The translations under genes and the position numbers were made by a program. DNA of 64,000 nt from Nocardioides plantarum (GTDB taxonomy: Bacteria; Actinomycetota; Actinomycetes; Propionibacteriales; Nocardioidaceae): contig NZ_VDMS01000002.1 in the NCBI RefSeq assembly GCF_006346395.1, positions 310,001 through 374,000 on the forward strand. The letters are read 5' to 3'. This document shows, one piece after another, positions 51,067 to 58,110 of this stretch (within the stretch, counting starts at the first letter, position 1; each line of letters begins with the position of its first letter). Under the pieces are notes generated by a model, which was not told the DNA's origin, did no database searches, and saw nothing but the letters and a program-made list of their open reading frames with translations.

Positions 51067-52041
51067 CTAGCGAAGGTGCTGGGACACGTCGGCCGCCGCG
51101 GCCGCGCCGTACGACGCCTCGACGCGAGCCACGAACTCGGCCGGCGTGAAGGTGTACTCCTGGGTGCCGACGGTCTCGACGACGTAGGCCGCGAGCACCG
51201 AGCCGACCTGGGCGCCGCGCTCGAGGTCGAGACCCCAGTCGAGCGCCGCCAGGAAGCCCGCCCGGAAGGCGTCGCCGACGCCCGTCGGCTCGACGGCGGT
51301 GACGTCGGTGGCGGCGGGGACCAGGATCGACTCCTGGCCGGCCCGCATCACCCGCGAGCCGTGCTTGCCGAGCGTGGTGACCTGGGTGCCGACCCGGGAG
51401 AGGACCTCCTCGGCCGACCAGCCGGTCTTCTGCTCGATCATGTGCGACTCGTACTCGTTGGAGAACAGGATGGTCGCGCCGTCGACGAGCTTGCGGATCA
51501 GTTCACCGTCGCTGAACGCGAGCTGCTGGCTCGGGTCGGCGATGAACTTGTAGCCGCGCTGGCGGCACTCCTCGGTGTGCCGCAGCATGCCGTCGGGGTC
51601 GTCGGCCCCGATGAGCACGTAGTCGGGGACACCGACGCGGGCCACGATCGGGCCGAGCTCGATCAACCGGGCCTCACTCATCGCGCCGGGGTAGAACGAG
51701 GCGATCTGGGCGCCGGTCGGGTCGGTGGTGCACACGAACCGGGCCGTGTGACGGGTGTCGGAGATGCGCACGTGGGTGCAGTCGACGCCGTGGCGGGTGA
51801 GCCAGGAGCGGTAGTCGGCGAAGTCCTCGCCGGCCGATCCGACCAGGACCGGGTCGAGGCCCAGGCAGCCGAGCCCGAAGCCGATGTTGGCCGCCACGCC
51901 CCCGCGCCGGATCTCGAGGTCGTCGACGAGGAACGACAGCGAGATCTTGTCGAGCTGCTCGACGACGAGCGAGTCGGCGAACTTGCCGCCGAAGCTCATC
52001 AGGTGGTCGGTCGCGATGGACCCGGCGATGAGGAGAGACAC
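51067..52041 (-). CDS. adoK: Adenosine kinase (PfkB family, AdoK type)
   Basis: A 324-residue ribokinase-fold enzyme matching Mycobacterium tuberculosis AdoK closely (IAGSIATDHLMSFGGKF, DKISLSFLVDDLEIRRGGVAANIGFG, ASFYPGAMSEARLIELG, and the ATP/catalytic motif PTGVGDAFRAGF). It should phosphorylate adenosine to AMP for purine salvage. The location next to the ctaC operon also mirrors mycobacteria. GTG 52041 matches the family N-terminus; longer frames run into the divergent small gene. A 12-base palindrome lies 13 bases upstream. Confidence 0.92.
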   Translation of the reverse strand: MSLLIAGSIATDHLMSFGGKFADSLVVEQLDKISLSFLVDDLEIRRGGVAANIGFGLGCLGLDPVLVGSAGEDFADYRSWLTRHGVDCTHVRISDTRHTARFVCTTDPTGAQIASFYPGAMSEARLIELGPIVARVGVPDYVLIGADDPDGMLRHTEECRQRGYKFIADPSQQLAFSDGELIRKLVDGATILFSNEYESHMIEQKTGWSAEEVLSRVGTQVTTLGKHGSRVMRAGQESILVPAATDVTAVEPTGVGDAFRAGFLAALDWGLDLERGAQVGSVLAAYVVETVGTQEYTFTPAEFVARVEASYGAAAAADVSQHLR

Positions 52042-52053
52042 GTGTCGGAACAC

Positions 52054-52065
52054 TACCGATCGGTA
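52054..52065. promoter_or_regulatory. Candidate operator between adoK and the small divergent gene
   Basis: TACCGATCGGTA is a perfect 12-base palindrome, followed 15 bases later by CTCGGTAG, a partial repeat of its half-site. The gap between the two starts is only 64 bases, so a bound protein would affect both promoters. No regulator gene is adjacent. Confidence 0.4.
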
Positions 52066-52105
52066 TGCGTTCCGGTACCACTCGGTAGCTCCTAGCGTCG
52101 TCCCC

Positions 52106-52321
52106 ATGACCTCCTCGTACGACGACCTGGCCGCCCTGTCCGAGATGCAGGCCGACTGCCGCGCGACGAGCGCCCGCCTCGAGCAGGCCGCCCGCCTGGC
52201 CACGCGGCCGGCCCCGAGCATCCACTTCGACGAGCAGCCGACCGAGCAGCCCAAGCGCGAGATCACCTACTCCGCGGCGGCCGTGCGGATCGCGGGAGCC
52301 CTGCACTTCCATCTGGAGTGA
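52106..52321 (+). CDS. Small hypothetical protein
   Basis: A 71-residue, mostly helical, charged protein (SYDDLAALSEMQADCRATSARLEQAARLATRP at the N-terminus, REITYSAAAVRIAGALHFHLE at the end). No recognised family, signal or membrane helix. Support for a real gene: TAGCGT (52093-52098) seven bases before ATG, codon third positions rich in G/C, and a strong terminator 15 bases after the stop. Confidence 0.65.
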   Translation: MTSSYDDLAALSEMQADCRATSARLEQAARLATRPAPSIHFDEQPTEQPKREITYSAAAVRIAGALHFHLE

Positions 52322-52336
52322 GCTGACAAAAACGCG

Positions 52337-52366
52337 ACAACCCCGCCGGTGATTCGGCGGGGTTGT
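52337..52366 (+). terminator. Rho-independent-type terminator
   Basis: ACAACCCCGCCG, six bases, CGGCGGGGTTGT: a perfect 12-bp stem followed by TGCGTTGG, preceded by an A tract (GACAAAAACG). It is the clearest classical terminator in the window and ends the small gene. Confidence 0.85.
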
Positions 52367-52403
52367 TGCGTTGGTCTGCCGCTGCGGTGATCTCGACGCG
52401 CTC

Positions 52404-52428
52404 ACACGACTTCGTTCCTCAGTCGTGT
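52404..52428. repeat. Conserved-loop intergenic hairpin, copy 2
   Basis: ACACGACT, loop TCGTTCCTC, AGTCGTGT: a perfect 8-bp stem. The loop is the reverse complement of GAGGAACGA seen in the copies at 11085 and 57905. Confidence 0.7.
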
Positions 52429-52453
52429 CGCTTGCTCGATCTTCGCTCGCCAC

Positions 52454-52482
52454 GCAGGTCCGCTCGTTCCTCGCGGACCTGC
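52454..52482. repeat. Conserved-loop intergenic hairpin, copy 3
   Basis: GCAGGTCCGC, loop TCGTTCCTC, GCGGACCTGC: a perfect 10-bp stem with the same loop as copy 2 but an unrelated stem. It lies 12 bases after the erpA stop and could end that transcript. Confidence 0.75.
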
Positions 52483-52493
52483 TGCTCGCTCGC

Positions 52494-52853
52494 TCAGTGG
52501 AAGCTGTCTCCACACGCGCACGAGCCCGTGGCGTTGGGGTTGTCGATCGTGAAGCCCTGCTTCTCGATGGAGTCGACGAAGTCGATCTCGGCACCGTTGA
52601 GGTAGGGGACGCTCATCCGGTCGACGACGACGGACACGCCGTCGAAGTCGGTGACGACGTCGCCGTCGAGGGTGCGCTCGTCGAAGAAGAGCTGGTAGCG
52701 CAGGCCGCTGCAGCCGCCCGGCTGCACGGAGATCCGGAGCGCGAGGTCGTCGCGTCCCTCCTGCGCCAGCAGGCTCTGCACCTTGTCGGCCGCGACCGGG
52801 CTCAGGTTGATCTGGTCGGTGCGACGCTCTGTGGTCTCGAGCTGCTCGGTCAT
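52494..52853 (-). CDS. erpA: Iron-sulfur cluster insertion protein ErpA/IscA type
   Basis: A 119-residue A-type carrier. INLSPVAADKVQSLL and the three cluster cysteines (Cys48 in PGGCSGLRYQL, Cys112 and Cys114 in CACGDSFH) are all present. It delivers Fe-S clusters to targets such as the quinolinate synthase encoded at 56717, the same gene neighbourhood as in other actinobacteria. ATG start, divergent from nothing; a monocistronic unit with hairpins downstream. Confidence 0.95.
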   Translation of the reverse strand: MTEQLETTERRTDQINLSPVAADKVQSLLAQEGRDDLALRISVQPGGCSGLRYQLFFDERTLDGDVVTDFDGVSVVVDRMSVPYLNGAEIDFVDSIEKQGFTIDNPNATGSCACGDSFH

Positions 52854-52948
52854 GTGTGTGCTCCCGTTTGCGAGACGTAGTGGTCTGTCCTCACCTCAAT
52901 GGTGTCACACCAACGGCTATTCCCGTCAGGGCCGGCCCGGCCCGTGGG

Positions 52949-54037
52949 TCAGGGGTGCGACCAGGTCCGGGCGACCCGGGTGGCGAGGTCGGCGAGGCTG
53001 GCGGCAGGGTCGGCGAAGGCGCGCTCCTCACCCACCAGGTCGACGAGGGAGTAGGCCGACTCGATGCCGAGCGCGCGCATCTCGCGGGAGCCGACCAGGA
53101 CCTGCCCCGCCAGCGCGATGCACGGTCGCAGGGCCTCGGCGGCGACCTCGGCGACGCCGTACGGCACCTTGCCGGAACGGCTGGAGAAGTCGAAGGCGCC
53201 CTCACCGGTGACGACCAGGTCGGCGGCGCGGGCGCGTTCGGCCAGGCGGACCGCGCCCGTGACGAGCTCGATGCCGGGCTCGCGGCGCGCGCCCAGGCAC
53301 AGCAGCGCGAAGCCCAGGCCGCCGGCGGCGCCGGCACCCTTCTCGAGCGCCGTACGCCGGTCGGTGGCGTGGGCGAGACGCTCCAGCCAGCCGTCGACCT
53401 CGGCGATCCGGTCCTCGGCGATGCCCTTCTGCGGCCCGAAGGTCTTGGTGGCGCCGAACAGCCCCGTCAGCGGGATGTCGACGTCGCTGGCCATCACCAG
53501 CTCGACCCCGGCGAGCCGCTCACGCGCTGGGGCGAGGTCGACCGCGGAGAGCCCGCCGAAGTGTGCGGGGCCGCCGTCGAGGGGGCCGTCGGCGGTAGCG
53601 CCGAGCGCGGCCAGCAGGCCCGCTCCCCCGTCGTTGCTGCCCGATCCGCCGAGGCCGACGACCACCCTGGCCGCCCCGCCGTCGACCGCCGCGAGCACCA
53701 GCTCGCCGACGCCGCTGGTCGCGGCACGCTCGGCGTCGCCCTCGCCCAGCAGGTGCAGGCCACAGGACTGCGCACTCTCGACGTAGGCCGTGGTGCCGAC
53801 CCGCAGGATCGTCGCCGGCACCCGCTCGCCGCTGACCGCCTCGACCGTCACCACGTGCAGCTCCCCGCCGAGGGCGGCGTGGAGCACGTCGACGAAGCCC
53901 GGTCCCCCGTCGGCCATCGGCGCCAGGTCGAGCTCGTCGTCGGGCGCCCGACGGCGCCACCCGGTCGCGATCGCCTCGGCCGCCTCCACGGCCGTGAGGG
54001 TGCCGGCGAACTTGTCGGGGGCCACCAGGATCCTCAT
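52949..54037 (-). CDS. glxK: Glycerate kinase (type II)
   Basis: A 362-residue glycerate kinase: MRILVAPDKFAGTLTAVEAAEAI, MADGGPGFVD, VVGLGGSGSNDGGAGLLAALG and LVVTGEGAFDFSSRSGK with the GxGRxD-like pattern PQKGI. It phosphorylates D-glycerate to 2-phosphoglycerate (or 3-) for glyoxylate/serine-derived carbon. ATG 54037 begins at the family N-terminus. Minus strand, 95 bases from erpA's promoter side, divergent from the acetyltransferase. Confidence 0.92.
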   Translation of the reverse strand: MRILVAPDKFAGTLTAVEAAEAIATGWRRRAPDDELDLAPMADGGPGFVDVLHAALGGELHVVTVEAVSGERVPATILRVGTTAYVESAQSCGLHLLGEGDAERAATSGVGELVLAAVDGGAARVVVGLGGSGSNDGGAGLLAALGATADGPLDGGPAHFGGLSAVDLAPARERLAGVELVMASDVDIPLTGLFGATKTFGPQKGIAEDRIAEVDGWLERLAHATDRRTALEKGAGAAGGLGFALLCLGARREPGIELVTGAVRLAERARAADLVVTGEGAFDFSSRSGKVPYGVAEVAAEALRPCIALAGQVLVGSREMRALGIESAYSLVDLVGEERAFADPAASLADLATRVARTWSHP

Positions 54038-54081
54038 GTCCCCCATCCTGCCGGTCACCTCGTGCGCCTACGGTGGGCGGC

Positions 54082-54972
54082 ATGGGCGAGGTGCTGGTGC
54101 GACCGATGCGCGCCGAGGACGTCGCGGCGGCCGAGCAGCTCTCCGGCGAGGCCTTCCTCGCGCTCGACCGCCAGGTGTACCGGCGCGACGAGCCCGACCC
54201 CCAGCCGCGCACCGCCGAGCACCGCGCCGGCTGGGTGGCCCGCACCCGGCACTTCCTCGACACCGATCCCGGCGGCTGCTGGGCGGTCGACGACGCCGAC
54301 GGGACCATGGTCGGCTTCGCGACCAGCATCCGGCGCGAGGGCACCTGGATCCTGGCGACGTACGCCGTGCGGCCCGGGCGCCAGGGCCGCGGCATCGGCA
54401 AGCAGGTGCTCGACGCCGCGCTCACCCACAGCCGCGGCTGCCTGCAGGGGATGCTCTCCGCCTCCGACGACCCCCGGGCGGTGCGCCGCTACCTGCTGGC
54501 CGGCTTCACCATGCACCCGCAGATGCACCTCACGGGCACCGTCGACCGGCGCGCCATCCCGGCGGACACCGGTCGGAGGGTGCGCGAGGGAACCCCCGCC
54601 GACACCGAGCTGATGGACTCCCTCGACCGTCGCGCCCGCGGCGCCGGGCACGGTCCCGACCACCCGATGCTGCAGGGCCTGTTCCGCACGATCGTCAGCG
54701 ACACCACGGCCGGCTCGGGCTACGCCTACCTCGGCGCGACCGGTGCCGTGGTGCTGCTCGCCGCGAGCAACCGGCGTACGGCGCAGGCGCTGCTCTGGTC
54801 GGCGATCGCCGACGGCCCGGCCGAGCAGACGATCGGGCACGTGACTGGCGCCAACGACTGGGCCGTCGCCGTCGGCGCGGCCGCCCGCCTCGACGTACGC
54901 ACCCGGGGTTACCTCGCGCTGCGCGGGCTGCGTCCGCCGACGACCTACCTGCACCACGGCGCGCTGCTCTGA
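54082..54972 (+). CDS. GNAT-family acetyltransferase with second degenerate domain
   Basis: A 296-residue protein. The first domain has the acetyl-CoA-binding pattern ILATYAVRPGRQGRGIGKQVLDAAL (Arg/Gln-x-x-Gly-x-Gly) and a following ASDDPRAVRRYLLAGF. The second half (from about 160; DRRARGAGHGPDHPMLQGL) has the outline of a second GNAT domain without the CoA loop. Substrate unknown. ATG 54082 is preferred because TACGGT (54069-54074) lies seven bases upstream; the GTG at 54073 overlaps that box. Confidence 0.82.
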   Translation: MGEVLVRPMRAEDVAAAEQLSGEAFLALDRQVYRRDEPDPQPRTAEHRAGWVARTRHFLDTDPGGCWAVDDADGTMVGFATSIRREGTWILATYAVRPGRQGRGIGKQVLDAALTHSRGCLQGMLSASDDPRAVRRYLLAGFTMHPQMHLTGTVDRRAIPADTGRRVREGTPADTELMDSLDRRARGAGHGPDHPMLQGLFRTIVSDTTAGSGYAYLGATGAVVLLAASNRRTAQALLWSAIADGPAEQTIGHVTGANDWAVAVGAAARLDVRTRGYLALRGLRPPTTYLHHGALL

Positions 54973-55021
54973 GCGCTGCGCGACGTGGGGTCGACGTGGG
55001 CCGACGCGGGGACGACGTGGG

Positions 55022-56029
55022 TCAGCGGTCGGCGCGGACGGCCGAGGTCAGCCGGTAGTCGAGGTAGGGGCGCAGCGTCTGGACGTAGGTCCGCGTGAGG
55101 TGCAGCCCGTCGCGGTAGAGCAGCACGCCACCGGCCGCCGAGGGGCAGGTCGTCGCGGTGCACGTGCGGTCCGTCAGGTCGATCAGACCGGCGCGGTCGC
55201 GACGCAGCCGGGCGCCCGCGGCGTACAGCGGGTCGTCCTCGACCCAGGCCTCGCGGCTGTCGCTGCACCGGAGGTAGCGACCGATGTTGGCCCGCAGGCA
55301 CCGGGGTGGCTCGCTGTCGAGGGTGAGCGACGGGTGCGGGGTGGTGCGCACGACCTCGACCAGGACGCCCGCCGTCGTCAGCGGCCGCAGGTAGTCGAGG
55401 TAGCCCTGCTCGGCCTGGCTCCGGTCGACCGCGGATCCCGACGAGGCCGACACCACCACCACGTCGACGCCCTGGCGGATCATCCGCGCGCGCACGGCCC
55501 GGCCCCAGTCGTGACAGCGCTTTGCCGAGCCGGGCTCGGGGAACGTCGAGTCCGGGACCACGAGGTCGGTCGGCGGGCAGGACGAGGCGAGGTAGGTCGT
55601 CACGCGCCAGCCGTGGTCACGACCGACCTGGGCCATCGCGTCGGCCCACTGCGACGCGAGGCTGTTGCCGAGCAGGGCGACGTGCAGGCGCCCGCGGGTC
55701 AGGGCCTGCTCGCAGCTGACGACGGGGAACGTCGGCGGCTTGGCGATGCAGCCGCGGGCGTAGACGTCGGGCCGGTCGCCGACGGCACGTGTGGTGGTCG
55801 GCGTGACCGCCCCGGAGCGCTGCAGGGGGTCGCAGCCGGCGACCGCGAAGGACCGGGCCCCGCGGCAGTCGCTCGACGTGGCGACCGGCTCCAGCACGCC
55901 CCGGTCCTCGCCCGGGCGGGGCACATCGGGGGCCGACAGGAGCAGGCTGGCGAGCAGAACGCTGGGCAGGACGCCGGACAGGACGCGGCGCAGGGGGGTC
56001 AGCAGGCGGCTGAGCGGTGGGGGGCGCAT
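55022..56029 (-). CDS. Secreted SGNH-domain protein
   Basis: A 335-residue exported protein: basic N-terminus and one hydrophobic segment (VLPSVLLASLLLSAP), then the SGNH fold that is normally the C-terminal half of membrane acyltransferases (LHVALLGNSLASQWADAM for block I with Ser, and YRDGLHLTRTYVQTL for the Asp-x-x-His block). Block I has GNS instead of the usual GDS. Here the domain stands alone with no acyltransferase-3 membrane part. It may be an O-acetyltransferase partner or esterase for wall or extracellular polymers. Confidence 0.75.
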   Translation of the reverse strand: MRPPPLSRLLTPLRRVLSGVLPSVLLASLLLSAPDVPRPGEDRGVLEPVATSSDCRGARSFAVAGCDPLQRSGAVTPTTTRAVGDRPDVYARGCIAKPPTFPVVSCEQALTRGRLHVALLGNSLASQWADAMAQVGRDHGWRVTTYLASSCPPTDLVVPDSTFPEPGSAKRCHDWGRAVRARMIRQGVDVVVVSASSGSAVDRSQAEQGYLDYLRPLTTAGVLVEVVRTTPHPSLTLDSEPPRCLRANIGRYLRCSDSREAWVEDDPLYAAGARLRRDRAGLIDLTDRTCTATTCPSAAGGVLLYRDGLHLTRTYVQTLRPYLDYRLTSAVRADR

Positions 56030-56140
56030 GGGGGGTCCCTGGGGTCGGCACGGGTATCGCGAGGGTATCGGCAGGGGTCGGGAGGAGTGCGTACTTGAGG
56101 CGTCGCACGATAGGGCAGCAGCGTCGCCCGTGGAGCCAGG

Positions 56141-56605
56141 TCAGCGCTCCTGACCCAGCACCCGCTGCAGGTGGTCGAGCTGGCGTCGGCGCCAGAACCA
56201 GCCCGAGAGCCTCAGCTCCCCGGTCGCGGTGTGCAGCACCAGGTGGGCCCGGACGGCGCCGTGGACGGGGTCCATCAGGTGCAGGTCGGTCTCGGCCCAC
56301 TCCCGCGCGACCCCGGTACGCCGAGGGGCGGCGAGACCGACGACGGCGGCGAGCAGCGCCAGACCCAGCACGACCCAGCGCGCGGGCGGGGCGGCGTACC
56401 AGGAGGCCACGGCGGCGGTGGCGGCCGTGGCGACCAGGACCGACCGGTAGCGGTCGAGCCGGTCGCGCAGGCCGCGCAGGACCACCAGGCGTAGCCGCAG
56501 GCCGTCGAAGTGCACGTCGGCCAGGCCGACCGACGTCCGGAACGGGCCGATGGCGACCGGGTTCCTCAGCGGCTCGACGGGGTCCACGCCACGCTCGTCT
56601 CGCAC
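56141..56605 (-). CDS. Small membrane protein of unknown function
   Basis: About 154 residues with two hydrophobic helices in the middle (SVLVATAATAAVASWYAA and WVVLGLALLAAVVGLA), an N-terminal cytosolic part and a C-terminal soluble part (DLHLMDPVHGAVRAHLVLHTATGELRLSGWFW). I do not recognise the family. The start is uncertain: GTG 56605 or GTG 56587, neither with a clear Shine-Dalgarno; coding support comes from the coherent hydrophobic pattern and the stop placement. Divergent from nadA. Confidence 0.6.
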   Translation of the reverse strand: MRDERGVDPVEPLRNPVAIGPFRTSVGLADVHFDGLRLRLVVLRGLRDRLDRYRSVLVATAATAAVASWYAAPPARWVVLGLALLAAVVGLAAPRRTGVAREWAETDLHLMDPVHGAVRAHLVLHTATGELRLSGWFWRRRQLDHLQRVLGQER

Positions 56606-56716
56606 GGGGAACGAACCGGACCGACCGGTGGTTGAGCCGATGCGTGCTCCGTCCCTGACATGGCGGCCACCTTGGCACACGTCGAGGGCCCCGACCGGCA
56701 GACCTAGGATCCAGAC

Positions 56717-57892
56717 ATGACGACCGTCGACCTCCCGCTCCTCCCCCTCGGCCGCGGCATCGATCGTGGCTCCGAGCGCGGCGTGGAGTGCCCGGGCGAC
56801 CTGCCCGCGGCGTCCGACCCCTCGCTGGTGGCACGCGCGCTCGCGGCCAAGCAGGCCCTCGGCGAGCGGGTCTTCGTGCTCGGGCACCACTACCAGCGCG
56901 ACGAGGTCATCCAGTTCGCCGACGTCACCGGCGACTCCTTCAAGCTCGCCCGCGACGCGGCGGCCCGTCCCGACGCCGAGTTCATCGTGTTCTGCGGCGT
57001 GCACTTCATGGCCGAGTCGGCCGACATCCTGACCGGACCCGAGCAGCAGGTGATCCTGCCCGACCTGGCCGCCGGCTGCTCGATGGCCGACATGGCGCGG
57101 CTCCCCCAGGTCGAGGCGGCCTGGCGGGCCCTGGGCGAGGCGGGCGTGCAGGACCTCGTCGTCCCCGTCACCTACATGAACTCCAGCGCCGACATCAAGG
57201 CGTTCTGCGGCCGCAACGGCGGCGTCGTGTGCACGTCGTCCAACGCCGAGGTCGCCCTCGAGTGGGCCTTCGCCCAGCACGGCCCCGACACCAAGGTCAT
57301 CTTCTTCCCCGACCAGCACCTCGGCCGCAACACCGCCGTGCTGCAGATGGGCTACTCGCTCGACGACTGCGTCCTGTGGAACCCCCACCTGCCGGGAGGC
57401 GGCCTGACCGCCGACCAGCTGCGCGCCGCCAAGGTGATCCTGTGGAAGGGCCACTGCTCGGTCCACGGCCGGTTCACGCCCGAGGTCGTCGACGAGCTGC
57501 GCGCCACCATCCCCGGCGTCCAGGTCCTGGTGCACCCCGAGTGCCGCCACGACGTCGTCCTCAAGGCCGACCTCGTCGGCTCGACCGAGTTCATCATCAA
57601 GACCATCGAGGCGGCGCCCGCCGGGTCGTCGTGGGCCATCGGCACCGAGCTCAACCTCGTGCAGCGCCTGGCCAAGGCCCACCCCGACAAGCAGATCACC
57701 TTCCTCGACAAGGACGTCTGCTACTGCTCGACGATGAACCGCATCGACCTCCCCCACCTCGTGTGGGCCCTCGAGTCGCTGGTCGACGGTGCGGTCGTCA
57801 ACCGCATCGAGGTCGACCCCGAGACCGAGCGCGACGCGCTGGTGGCCCTGACGCGGATGCTCGACCTCCCGGGCAAGTCGCACAAGGACTGA
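56717..57892 (+). CDS. nadA: Quinolinate synthase
   Basis: A 391-residue Fe-S enzyme that makes quinolinate from iminoaspartate and dihydroxyacetone phosphate for NAD. Landmarks: LGHHYQRDEVIQFAD, CGVHFMAESADIL (first cluster Cys), PDLAAGCSMADM, TYMNSSADIKAFCG, FFPDQHLGRN, HPECRHDVV (second Cys) and KDVCYCSTMNRIDLPHL (third Cys). ATG with TAGGAT (56705-56710) six bases upstream, leaderless. No nadB or nadC lies directly behind. The stop codon TGA is itself the first part of a hairpin (57891-57926). Confidence 0.97.
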   Translation: MTTVDLPLLPLGRGIDRGSERGVECPGDLPAASDPSLVARALAAKQALGERVFVLGHHYQRDEVIQFADVTGDSFKLARDAAARPDAEFIVFCGVHFMAESADILTGPEQQVILPDLAAGCSMADMARLPQVEAAWRALGEAGVQDLVVPVTYMNSSADIKAFCGRNGGVVCTSSNAEVALEWAFAQHGPDTKVIFFPDQHLGRNTAVLQMGYSLDDCVLWNPHLPGGGLTADQLRAAKVILWKGHCSVHGRFTPEVVDELRATIPGVQVLVHPECRHDVVLKADLVGSTEFIIKTIEAAPAGSSWAIGTELNLVQRLAKAHPDKQITFLDKDVCYCSTMNRIDLPHLVWALESLVDGAVVNRIEVDPETERDALVALTRMLDLPGKSHKD

Positions 57893-57926
57893 TCGCGCCG
57901 GCCCGAGGAACGAGGGCCGGCCGATC
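57891..57926 (+). repeat. Conserved-loop intergenic hairpin, copy 4, starting in the nadA stop
   Basis: CCGGCCC (57898-57904), loop GAGGAACGA, GGGCCGG (57914-57920), with outer GATCG/CGATC pairing after a small bulge. The stem begins within the nadA stop codon, as expected for a terminator or 3' stability element. Confidence 0.75.
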
Positions 57927-57947
57927 GACGGTGATCGAGCAAGCCGC

Positions 57948-57977
57948 GGCCGGGGCCGAGCTTGCTCGGCCCCGGCC
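57948..57977. terminator. Second hairpin after nadA
   Basis: GGCCGGGGCCGAGC, loop TT, GCTCGGCCCCGGCC: a perfect 14-bp stem. Its flanks contain GGTGATCGAGCAAGCC and GCGTCGAGACC, words also seen in other intergenic gaps (for example 50975-51045). Confidence 0.65.
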
Positions 57978-58059
57978 GACCGGCGCGTCGAGACCTGGCG
58001 ACCGATCTCGACAAGCCGGGTCCACCCGCGGACCACAAGGCTCCCGCGACGCAAACGAT

Positions 58060-58093
58060 CCCGCGACCCGTCCGTGAAGGGACGGGCCGCGGG
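58060..58093 (-). terminator. Terminator of the sugar dehydrogenase gene
   Basis: CCCGCGACCCGTCC and GGACGGGCCGCGGG pair with one mismatch, separated by a short loop, 18 bases beyond the minus-strand stop at 58111. It also faces nadA and may work in both directions. Confidence 0.6.
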
Positions 58094-58110
58094 ACCGTGT
58101 GGTGGTGCGG

